DNA of 64,000 bases from NCBI GenBank assembly GCA_944381625.1, contig CALWLW010000011.1, forward strand, positions 1-64,000, in the 5' to 3' direction. Each line of letters begins with the position of its first letter. Positions within the stretch are counted from its first letter, which is position 1. Source of the DNA: an uncultured Lachnoclostridium sp. (lineage in GTDB: Bacteria; Bacillota; Clostridia; Lachnospirales; Lachnospiraceae). The notes beneath the pieces were generated by a model. It was not told where the DNA came from. It saw only the letters and a list, made by a program, of their open reading frames with translations, and did not search any database. This document shows, in pieces, positions 53,567 through 61,162 of this stretch. The position numbers and the translations under genes are program-made.

Positions 53567-54349
53567 TCAATTTCTGTTTATACGAAGCACCGCCCCGATC
53601 AGTTTTTTCGTATAGGGATCCTGGGGATGGCGGATCACCTGTTCTACGTCTCCATATTCCACCAGCCTTCCCTGATACATAACGGCGATCTTGTCCGCCA
53701 TATATTCCACGATACCTATATTGTGCGTCACAATTGCGATACCAGTGCCATAAAGTTCCCTCATTTTCATCATCTCTTTCACTACCTGAGCCTGAACCGT
53801 CACATCCAGGGCGCTGGTCGGCTCGTCCGCGAATAAAAGATTCGGTTTTAATATCATGGCCATCATGATGCCCACCCGCTGGTTCATTCCCCCGGACAAT
53901 TCAAACGGATAACTCTGCAAAATCCGTTCTCCCTCTGCCAGACGCATATTCTCAAACAGCTCCAGCGCACGGAATCTCACTTCCTCCCTGGTGGCATTTT
54001 CATGCTGGCGCACACTTTCATACAACTGTTCCTCAATGTTTCTCACCGGACAGAGGGAAGCTCCGGTGTTTTGAAAAATCATGCCCATTTCAGGTCCCCG
54101 CAGCCTTCGCAGTGTTTCCTTCCCGGCATCAATCACATTTACCCCTTTATAATATATATCGCCGCGGGTGACCACTCCTTCCCCAAGAAGCCCCATCGCC
54201 GCTTTGATCAGAGTACTTTTTCCGCTTCCTGATTCTCCCACTATTCCCAGGATCTGTCCCGGTTCCATCTGGAGCGACACATCCTGAACTGCCGGACTTC
54301 CCCCATAGCTGATCTCCACATGCTGTATATCCAACAAAGGACGCTGCAT
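53567..54349 (-). CDS. ABC transporter ATPase NikD/OppD-like
   Basis: A 260-residue ATPase: Walker A GESGSGKST, signature LSGGMNQR, Walker [13 protein letters not shown]. Its ATG overlaps the stop of the permease gene (ATGA-type). Confidence 0.88.
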   Translation of the reverse strand: MQRPLLDIQHVEISYGGSPAVQDVSLQMEPGQILGIVGESGSGKSTLIKAAMGLLGEGVVTRGDIYYKGVNVIDAGKETLRRLRGPEMGMIFQNTGASLCPVRNIEEQLYESVRQHENATREEVRFRALELFENMRLAEGERILQSYPFELSGGMNQRVGIMMAMILKPNLLFADEPTSALDVTVQAQVVKEMMKMRELYGTGIAIVTHNIGIVEYMADKIAVMYQGRLVEYGDVEQVIRHPQDPYTKKLIGAVLRINRN

Positions 54350-55224
54350 CAATCGCCTCCTCCTTTCCTTCCCTGCCGTCTTGGATCCAAAATATCCCTC
54401 ACGGTATCTCCTGCCAGGTTAAAAACCATGACAGTAAGAAAGATAGCGAATCCCGGCGCCAGGATAACCCAGGGAGATGTCTGAAGCATACTCCTTCCAT
54501 TACTCATCATAGATCCCCACTCCGCAGCCGGAGGTGTCGCTCCTAACCCCAGGAAAGACAGGCCCGCGATCTCCATAATCATTGTCCCAATATCCAGGAC
54601 AGCCGTCACGATCACAGGGCCGGCAATATTGGGTACAATATGTTTCAGCACAATCTTGACTGTACCGGAGCCGGAGAGCCTGGCCGCCGCCATATACGGC
54701 ATACTTTTAACGGTCAGCACCTGGCTCCTTGCCAGTCTGGCATATTTCGGCCAGGAAATACACGCAAGTGCCACCACTGCGTTCATAACCCCGCCGCTCA
54801 TAACGCTGGCCACCGCAATTGCAAACACCATGCCTGGAAAAGCCAGAAAGACATCAGAAAGCCGCATCAGAAAGGAATCTATTTTTCCGCCATAATATCC
54901 GCAGACAATCCCGACTGCGCTCCCAATCACCGTGATCACCAGCACCAAAAGCAGGGCTGAGAAAACCGTCGTCTGAGATCCCATAATCACCCGGGACAGC
55001 ATGTCCCTCCCATAACGGTCTGTTCCCAACAGGTGAATCCTGTCCGGCGGCTTTAAAGCCTGGGTAAGATCCTGAGCATAAGGATCATACGGCGTTAAAT
55101 AAGGCGCAAAGGCAGCGACCAGAATTACACCAACTGCCAGTGCACCGAACAAGATCATCTTCCATTTTGTATAGTCCCGTATTTTCTTTTGTTTTCTTAC
55201 CGTTATCTTCTGTTCTTCCATCAC
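54349..55224 (-). CDS. ABC transporter permease NikC/OppC-like
   Basis: A 291-residue permease with six membrane segments and LGTDRYGRDMLSRVIMG, the DppC/NikC signature. The gene overlaps both neighbours by a few bases, indicating translational coupling. Confidence 0.9.
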   Translation of the reverse strand: MMEEQKITVRKQKKIRDYTKWKMILFGALAVGVILVAAFAPYLTPYDPYAQDLTQALKPPDRIHLLGTDRYGRDMLSRVIMGSQTTVFSALLLVLVITVIGSAVGIVCGYYGGKIDSFLMRLSDVFLAFPGMVFAIAVASVMSGGVMNAVVALACISWPKYARLARSQVLTVKSMPYMAAARLSGSGTVKIVLKHIVPNIAGPVIVTAVLDIGTMIMEIAGLSFLGLGATPPAAEWGSMMSNGRSMLQTSPWVILAPGFAIFLTVMVFNLAGDTVRDILDPRRQGRKGGGD

Positions 55225-56165
55225 GCGTCCTCGCTTCCCAGCCGAACCCTGGGATCCAGGTAATGATAGACAAGATCCGTGACCAGATTCACTGCCACAT
55301 AGATAACCGCCATCCAGATCACATATGCCTGAATCACCGGATAATCACGCATGGTAATAGCATCTACAGCCATCTTGCCCACACCATCCCACATGAAAAT
55401 TGACTCCACAATTGCCGTGCCTCCCAACAAGGAGCCGACAGACAGAGCCAGCAGCGTGATAATAGTCAGCATGGAAGCCTTCAAAACACTGCCAAAAAGG
55501 ATCTTTCTCTCCTTCACCCCTCTTGCCCTGGCGCCTGACACATAGTCTTTGTTCATTTCTTCCAGAACAGCCGCCCGGACCTGCCGGGTATATTTTGACG
55601 CCATAGAGATTGCCAGCGTAAGCGTGGGCAGGATCACACTTTTCCACCCTCCTGAACTTCCCATAACCGGAAGCAGTCCCAGTTTCAGGGAGAAAAAATA
55701 GATTAAAAGAAGGGATACAAAAAAGTTTGGAAGAGAATTCCCTATAAAGCTGAGAAAACGTATCAGATAATCCAGCAGCCGGTTCTGCTTCACCGCCGCC
55801 AGGATTCCCAGCGGGACAGCAAGCAGAATTGTCGCCAGAACCGATGTCAGTGTCAGGTATATCGTAGCTGGAAGCTTGGACACAAAGGCCTGGAATACGG
55901 GCTGCCCGGAGACCAGAGACTCTCCCATGTCCCCCCGGAACACATCCACAAGCCATCTGGCATATTGCTCTGGAAGCGGCCTGTCCAGTCCCAGTTCCTC
56001 CCTCATCTGCTGTTTCTGTTCCTCAGTGAACGCAGCTCCCGTCCTGGATTCCATCACGTCGACCATATCCGCCGTCCCGGCATTCATCAGGAGGAAAGAC
56101 AACAGCGTGATCCCCAGCAAAATGGGAATCAGTTGCAGCAGCCGCTTCCCTATGTATTTCTTCAT
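55221..56165 (-). CDS. ABC transporter permease NikB/OppB-like
   Basis: A 314-residue permease: LLQLIPILLGITLLSFLL opening, EAA-like loop DYVSGARARGVKERKI. The start at 56165 follows AAGGAG. It comes 51 bases after the first methyltransferase gene, so it is the second gene of the operon. Confidence 0.9.
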   Translation of the reverse strand: MKKYIGKRLLQLIPILLGITLLSFLLMNAGTADMVDVMESRTGAAFTEEQKQQMREELGLDRPLPEQYARWLVDVFRGDMGESLVSGQPVFQAFVSKLPATIYLTLTSVLATILLAVPLGILAAVKQNRLLDYLIRFLSFIGNSLPNFFVSLLLIYFFSLKLGLLPVMGSSGGWKSVILPTLTLAISMASKYTRQVRAAVLEEMNKDYVSGARARGVKERKILFGSVLKASMLTIITLLALSVGSLLGGTAIVESIFMWDGVGKMAVDAITMRDYPVIQAYVIWMAVIYVAVNLVTDLVYHYLDPRVRLGSEDA

Positions 56166-56216
56166 TCTTTTCTCCTTCCGGTCCATCCCTGGCATCCTCA
56201 TCCATGCACCGGGAAA

Positions 56217-57044
56217 TTATACTTCTTTTTCCGCGCAGACCATGAACAGCGGTGTTGCCTCATAGTGTACCTTTTCCCATTCTTCCCAAACATACTCTCC
56301 CACATTGGGATGCAGAAAAAGAAGTTTCATACCTATCCGGCCAAGCACATCTCTGTCCCAATCAGGACGTCTTATTTTTGAAAGAGGAAGTTTCAAGGCA
56401 AGATTTTCCATGTATTTCGCTTTTTCGCCCCCCAGCTGGTCATGGACCATCTTCGGATACAGGCGATGATATCTCTCATGCGCCCTGTCATGACGCGCCT
56501 TCTGCTCCCCATCGAACAAGTACAGATACCAGTTTGCATCAAAATAAACAAATCTTCCTCCAGGCCGGAGTACACGTTTCCATTCCTCCATCGCAGCCTC
56601 CGGTTCTTCCATGTTCCAGAGAACATTTCTGGAAATTATAAGATCAAAACTCCCATCCCTCAGAGGAAGTCTTTTCCCGTCATAAGGAAGGAACTTTACT
56701 TCCGCGCCGTAGGCCTGCGCATTCTCCTTTGCGTGCTCCAGCATCTCCTCCGTCACATCCACAGCTGTCACCTGGTGGCCGGCCAGGGCCATATTCATCG
56801 CAAAAAAGCCAGGACCCGTACCCACATCCAGAATCCTCAGAGTTTCTCCTTCCGGAGCATATTTCAAGATCAAGTCTCTCCAGATGTCCCGTCTCCAGTC
56901 ATTCATCTCATCCAGATTCTGTCTGGAATAGCTGTCCGAACGGACTCCCCAATAGGATTTAATTCCGTCCAGTACCCCCTTCTTCTCTCTTTCGTATACG
57001 GTTATATAAGGCTGCGGGCGGGCAGCCGCTGTTTTGTTTGTCAT
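56217..57044 (-). CDS. Class I SAM-dependent methyltransferase leading the Nik-type operon
   Basis: A 275-residue enzyme: SAM-binding motif I LDVGTGPGFFA, motif II TAVDVTEEML, then FDLIISRNVLW, VLRPGGRFVYFDANWYLYLFD. The C-terminal half carries a lineage-specific region ending EATPLFMVCAE. It shares the FDANWY block and overall plan with the second methyltransferase at 58502. It heads the importer operon, suggesting it methylates the imported ligand or a chelator. The start at 57044 follows AAAGGAG. Confidence 0.87.
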   Translation of the reverse strand: MTNKTAAARPQPYITVYEREKKGVLDGIKSYWGVRSDSYSRQNLDEMNDWRRDIWRDLILKYAPEGETLRILDVGTGPGFFAMNMALAGHQVTAVDVTEEMLEHAKENAQAYGAEVKFLPYDGKRLPLRDGSFDLIISRNVLWNMEEPEAAMEEWKRVLRPGGRFVYFDANWYLYLFDGEQKARHDRAHERYHRLYPKMVHDQLGGEKAKYMENLALKLPLSKIRRPDWDRDVLGRIGMKLLFLHPNVGEYVWEEWEKVHYEATPLFMVCAEKEV

Positions 57045-57090
57045 TCTTCCTGTCTCCTTTTCTTTATTATATTTTCTCAATACATCCCCC

Positions 57091-57113
57091 ACAACCCCGT
57101 CCGGGGGATATCC
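57091..57113 (-). promoter_or_regulatory. Motif copy 3 and promoter of the methyltransferase-importer operon
   Basis: On the minus strand ATATCCCCC, 8 bases, TTGT; the final TTGT begins the -35 TTGTGG, which is 17 bases from TATAAT. It matches 16 of 21 positions of the identical copies at 58237 and 59309. The site is just before the first methyltransferase. Confidence 0.6.
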
Positions 57114-57158
57114 TGCCATTCCGCTTTCTCATGGATTTATTCCCAATGGGAATATCCT

Positions 57159-58043
57159 TTACTGGCCGATTCTCTTTTTTATAAAAGATATAAACTGTCC
57201 GGCCCATTTTCCCAGCTCTTCATCCTTCTTTTTTATATATCCAAAACTTACGGGCGCGTCTGTCCCGCTCAAAGAGATGCCCTGTCTGCGGCTCTGCTGC
57301 TTTCCGTCCGGATAATCCCCGCTGATATTGCCCAGGCTGGTGCGCCGGAGCAGATCGTTCATCACATAATCGCTGTTTGTCACTACAGCCGCCTCAATAT
57401 TGCTGCGTCCCGCCTGACCGCCTTTCACACCCCAGAAATGGTTCAGAGAAAACTCGTCTTCATAACACTGCACCAGTTTCATTGGCCCGTCTGTCTTCTC
57501 TTTCCTCAGATCTCCCGGATACAGGACGGCGCGCACTTTTTTCAGTTCTGTATATGCCAGGCTGCCGCGTTCCAGCCGGTACAGAAACAAAGGCATCTGA
57601 TCCTCCATCACATATACCAGCCCCAGCTCATCCGCGCCCCGGGCGCATCTGCGGATTACTTCTTCCACACTGGCCGTCATAACGTAGTAGCAAACATCCT
57701 GATGCTGATTTTCATTATAGAAATCCGAGAACCGGGCCGATATCCAGGAACTGGGGTTAAACGAAATACGCAGTTCTTCCGCGCCGGCCGATTTGGACAG
57801 AGCCTGCAGTTCTTCCACATTATCCATGGCCCTGCAGGCGTATTCATATACCTGCCTGCCTTTCGGCGTCAGGCTGATGCCTCTGTTCTGCCTGGTAAAT
57901 ACAGGAAATCCCAGTTCGTCTTCCAGCGAACGTATGGTTTTGCTCACATTCGGCTGTGTGGTGTACAGCACCTCCGCCGCCCGGCTGAACGATTTCAGTT
58001 CCGCGCTGACCACCAGGTACTGCAGGTGTTTAATCTCTATCAT
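57159..58043 (-). CDS. LysR-family transcriptional regulator
   Basis: A 294-residue LysR protein with the N-terminal winged helix (LKSFSRAAEVLYTTQPNVSKTIRSLEDELGFPVFTRQ) and an effector domain that is shorter and divergent. It precedes the methyltransferase-importer operon on the same strand and is the obvious candidate to bind the ATATCCCCC motifs. Start follows AAGGAG. Confidence 0.88.
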   Translation of the reverse strand: MIEIKHLQYLVVSAELKSFSRAAEVLYTTQPNVSKTIRSLEDELGFPVFTRQNRGISLTPKGRQVYEYACRAMDNVEELQALSKSAGAEELRISFNPSSWISARFSDFYNENQHQDVCYYVMTASVEEVIRRCARGADELGLVYVMEDQMPLFLYRLERGSLAYTELKKVRAVLYPGDLRKEKTDGPMKLVQCYEDEFSLNHFWGVKGGQAGRSNIEAAVVTNSDYVMNDLLRRTSLGNISGDYPDGKQQSRRQGISLSGTDAPVSFGYIKKKDEELGKWAGQFISFIKKRIGQ

Positions 58044-58236
58044 ACTGCTCCTTCTCCGATTTCAGAAATCCTGCTGTCAGAAAATCCCACTCCCCGTCTC
58101 ATCTGCATGCGTAAAAGCTGCTGGAAGCAACAGCAGCTTTCGCATATTGACAGAGTATCAAATGATTATATGGGATTTCTATGGGAAGCTTTCTCCTGGC
58201 TTCTGACGTTACTTTAGCATATGGCCGCCGCTCTTC

Positions 58237-58260
58237 ACAAGCCGGGTGGGGGGATATTTC
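58237..58260 (-). promoter_or_regulatory. Motif copy 1, upstream of the LysR gene
   Basis: The 24-base segment is identical to 59309-59332. On the minus strand its closing TTGT begins TTGTGA, with a weak TAAAGT -10 at 18 bases. The leader to the LysR start is about 165 bases and contains an AAAGCTGCTG/CAGCAGCTTT hairpin (58113-58139). Confidence 0.55.
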
Positions 58261-58461
58261 CCCCGCCTCCTGGCATTCAGTTTCGGAATGCCGGCCATAA
58301 CGCCGGAGAATAAAATGAATCCTGCCTCGCAGGATTCATTTTATTCTCCGCCTGCGGCGGGCTGCATATGCAGCATCCTTCTTTTCCGCCGCAGTGCGAT
58401 CCCTCCCGGAGGGATTTTCGTTCTGTAGGAAAGTTTTGAAAACTTTCCTACAGAACGAAAA
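58249..58461. repeat. Array of long perfect palindromes
   Basis: Between the LysR and second methyltransferase genes: GGCATTC/GAATGCC (58272-58292); a 21-bp-arm palindrome with a 5-base loop (58304-58350); CTGCGGCGG/CCGCCGCAG (58352-58394) around the 12-base CTGCATATGCAG; ATCCCTCC/GGAGGGAT (58399-58415); and a 23-bp-arm palindrome with a 1-base centre (58415-58461). The two large ones are far longer than terminators need. Confidence 0.85.
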
Positions 58462-58498
58462 AGCGCCGGTTCACAGACATAGGCTGTGTCCCGGCGCT
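58457..58498 (-). terminator. Terminator of the second methyltransferase
   Basis: Minus strand: AGCGCCGG/CCGGCGCT (with inner CACAG/CTGTG) followed by TTTT, just after the stop. Confidence 0.8.
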
Positions 58499-58501
58499 CT
58501 C

Positions 58502-59251
58502 TTATCCTTTCACTGCGCTCACCAGAAACATGGGCGTAGACGCATAATTTACTTTTTCCTCCGGATCCCAGACCCTTTCCCACACACGCTCGTCCGCACG
58601 CACCAGCTTTGCGCGGAACGCTCTCAGCATCTCCAGATCCCAGGCCGGCCGCATGGTACGGCTCATGGGCACCTTCCTGGCAATGTCCTCCATGGCGTCG
58701 ATATCCGTACAGGTATAGTGATCGTCCAGGCTAAGCGCTTCCACCGCTCTGCGGTCCTGCTCATATGCCCGGCGCTTCTCCTCGTCAAACAGGTGATGGT
58801 ACCAGTTGGCGTCAAAATTCAGGAGTTGCCCTCCCTCCTTCAGCACCCGCATCCATTCCCCATAGGCCACCTCCGGCTGCTCCAGGTTCCAGGTCAGGTT
58901 CCGGGAGATCACCACATCGAAGGTATGATCCGGGAAATCCAGATGCTGCGCGTCCATACGGAGGAAGCGGATCTTCTCCGCCATGGCGCCGGCGTTCTTC
59001 CTCGCCTGGTCCAGCATGGCCTCCGTATAATCCACCGCCGTCACCTCATACCCCTCGCGTGCCAGCAGGATGGCAAAAAAGCCCGGCCCTGTCCCCACGT
59101 CCAAGATCTTCAGGTCCTTTCTCCGGGGCAGATGCCGGGCAATCTCCCGATACCACACCCGGTCCTGTCCCGTGGCCAGTTCATGGCGGTTGACTTCCGA
59201 ATAGCCTTCCGCTCTCCCTGTCCAATAGCGCTCAATCTGCGATAATATCAT
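58502..59251 (-). CDS. Second class I SAM-dependent methyltransferase, related to the first
   Basis: A 249-residue enzyme: LDVGTGPGFFA, TAVDYTEAML, FDVVISRNLTWNL, VLKEGGQLLNFDANWYHHLFDEE and C-terminal STPMFLVSA. It shares motif order and the unusual NFDANWY segment with the enzyme at 56217, so the two are paralogues, perhaps acting on successive or similar substrates. It has its own motif-bearing promoter and terminator. Start follows CGGAGGA. Confidence 0.87.
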   Translation of the reverse strand: MILSQIERYWTGRAEGYSEVNRHELATGQDRVWYREIARHLPRRKDLKILDVGTGPGFFAILLAREGYEVTAVDYTEAMLDQARKNAGAMAEKIRFLRMDAQHLDFPDHTFDVVISRNLTWNLEQPEVAYGEWMRVLKEGGQLLNFDANWYHHLFDEEKRRAYEQDRRAVEALSLDDHYTCTDIDAMEDIARKVPMSRTMRPAWDLEMLRAFRAKLVRADERVWERVWDPEEKVNYASTPMFLVSAVKG

Positions 59252-59308
59252 ACGGTCTTCCTCCGGTTCTTAACTCTTGGAAAAGTGTATCATACACAGA
59301 ACGGGCAT

Positions 59309-59332
59309 ACAAGCCGGGTGGGGGGATATTTC
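59309..59332 (-). promoter_or_regulatory. Motif copy 2 and promoter of the second methyltransferase
   Basis: Identical in 24 bases to 58237-58260. On the minus strand the closing TTGT begins TTGTAT, 17 bases before TACACT. It is about 58 bases before the methyltransferase start. Confidence 0.6.
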
Positions 59333-59367
59333 TTTTCGCTGGAGGGAGTCCATCGCCTTCCCGCAGT

Positions 59368-60297
59368 CTACTTAAGGAAGCCGCTGACGATCTGCTCCTC
59401 CGCTTCCTTTTCAGTCAGCCCCAGGGTCATCAGCTTGATCAGCTGTTCACCGGCGATCTTGCCGATGGCCGCCTCATGGATCAGGCTGGCGTCCAGATGG
59501 TTGGCGTCCAGGGACGGCACGGCGTTCACATGGCCCTGGTCCATCAGGATGGCGTCACACTCCGTGTGCCCGTAGCACTCGTTATTTCCGCAGATCTTGG
59601 AATTGAACACCTGCTTCGACTCGCCCTTGGCCACGGAACGGGACACCACGTTGGCCGTGGAACCCACACCGTTTAAATCCACCTGAAAATTGGTCTCCGC
59701 GTACTGCTGTCCGTGGGTCATGATCTTCTCTTTGATGATCAGCGTGGCCCCGTCGTCCAGGTCTGCCGTCGTGTCGCGGATGGTGGAGTCCACGCCTTTG
59801 ATCTGGGTGGTTTCCATCTCCATATAGCTGTCCGCGTCCATATGGATGATCGTGGTGGGGTTCAGGATCCGCTCCCCGGTCCCTTCTCCTTCACCGTAAT
59901 GCTTCTCTATATATCTTACCTTCGCGTTTTTCCCAATATGGAAGGCATGGATGCCGTCGTGCTCCGTAGTGTCGTCTCCGCCGCAGTGGATGCCGCACCC
60001 GGCCACAATCGTCACATCGGCGTCTTCCCCGATATAAAAATCATTGTAAACCAGATCCTTCAGTCCGCTCTGGCTGACGATCACAGGGATGTGAACGCTC
60101 TCATTTTTAGTCCCCGGCTTGATGATAATATCAATGCCCGGTTTATCCTCTTTGCTCACAATATCAATGTTGGCTGTGGTATTGCGTCCGGCCAGACCTC
60201 CGTTGGAACGGAGATTGTACGCGCCTTCCGGTACGCTGTGAAGATCCGCAATCTTCTCCAGCATATGCATCTGCAGCTGATCTATTTTCTGTTCCAT
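59368..60297 (-). CDS. smsB: SmsB, SufB/D-like scaffold of the minimal SUF (SMS) system
   Basis: A 309-residue SufBD-core protein (right-handed beta-helix repeats such as DADVTIVAGCGIHCGGDD and DLDDGATLIIKEKIMTHGQ). It lacks the N- and C-terminal extensions of SufB and SufD. Paired with a SufC-like ATPase, with no cysteine desulfurase or SufU nearby, this matches the ancestral SMS Fe-S assembly system described for archaea and Clostridia. Confidence 0.82.
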   Translation of the reverse strand: MEQKIDQLQMHMLEKIADLHSVPEGAYNLRSNGGLAGRNTTANIDIVSKEDKPGIDIIIKPGTKNESVHIPVIVSQSGLKDLVYNDFYIGEDADVTIVAGCGIHCGGDDTTEHDGIHAFHIGKNAKVRYIEKHYGEGEGTGERILNPTTIIHMDADSYMEMETTQIKGVDSTIRDTTADLDDGATLIIKEKIMTHGQQYAETNFQVDLNGVGSTANVVSRSVAKGESKQVFNSKICGNNECYGHTECDAILMDQGHVNAVPSLDANHLDASLIHEAAIGKIAGEQLIKLMTLGLTEKEAEEQIVSGFLK

Positions 60298-60309
60298 CTT
60301 CTGTCCCTC

Positions 60310-61035
60310 CTACACAATCTTATTCATCAGGGTGCTGCAGGCTTCCGAAGAGGTCAAAAGCTTGGGCAGGACTTCTTCCCTGCTTCCCTGTTCCGTCACC
60401 TCGCCGTCCGCGATCACCACGATGCTGTCCGCGATATTTAAGATCCTCTCCTGGTGGGAGATGATAATGATCGACCCGTCGATGGAATCGCGCATTCCTT
60501 CAAACACGCGGATCAGATTGTTGAAGCTCCAGAGATCGATTCCCGCCTCCGGCTCATCGAAGATGGAAAGTTTCGTTCCCCTGGCGATGATCATGGCGAT
60601 CTCGATTCGCTTCAGTTCTCCGCCGGATAAAGATCCGTTGACTTCCCGGTTGATATAGTCTTTGGCGCAGAGCCCCACTTCGGACAGGTATTTGCACGCC
60701 CTGTTCAGGGACAGCGGCTCTCCGTGGGCCAGGTTGATCAGATCCAGGACCGTCAGCCCTTTAAAGCGCACCGGCTGCTGAAAGGCAAAGCTGATCCCTT
60801 TTTTCGCCCGGTCCGTAATGGACAGGTCTGTGATGTCTTCCCCGTTAAATAAGATTTTCCCGGAGGTGGGCCTGATAATACCGGCGATGATCTTCGCCAT
60901 CGTGGATTTCCCGCCGCCGTTGGGCCCTGTGATCGCCACAAAGCTGTCTTCTATCTTTAAATTTACATGCTTGAGAATCCCCTTTTCCTGGGAATCCTCT
61001 GTAACCTGATAACAGATATCCTGTAATTCCAGCAT
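60310..61035 (-). CDS. smsC: SmsC, SufC-like ABC ATPase
   Basis: A 241-residue soluble ATPase: Walker A GPNGGGKST, signature LSGGELKR, Walker B LSIFDEPEAGID, SufC-type. It drives assembly with SmsB, whose gene starts 12 bases downstream. Confidence 0.88.
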   Translation of the reverse strand: MLELQDICYQVTEDSQEKGILKHVNLKIEDSFVAITGPNGGGKSTMAKIIAGIIRPTSGKILFNGEDITDLSITDRAKKGISFAFQQPVRFKGLTVLDLINLAHGEPLSLNRACKYLSEVGLCAKDYINREVNGSLSGGELKRIEIAMIIARGTKLSIFDEPEAGIDLWSFNNLIRVFEGMRDSIDGSIIIISHQERILNIADSIVVIADGEVTEQGSREEVLPKLLTSSEACSTLMNKIV

Positions 61036-61162
61036 ATATTCGCCTCCTGTGTACCATTTTCCATGGGCCGCTCCTGGCGTCCCATTAGATTATCATAACA
61101 GTGCGGAAAATCTTTGGCAAGACCCATTTCAAAATGTTCCCGGTTTTGGCAAATAATTGTGA

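Noticed and set aside
58113..58139. Terminator in the LysR leader
   Set aside because: The AAAGCTGCTG hairpin is followed by TTTTACG, too short a U tract for a confident call; kept only as a leader hairpin.
58237..59332. Insertion sequence bounded by the identical 24-bp direct repeats
   Set aside because: No transposase, no terminal inverted repeats at the ends, and the repeats sit at promoter positions, which fits operators better.
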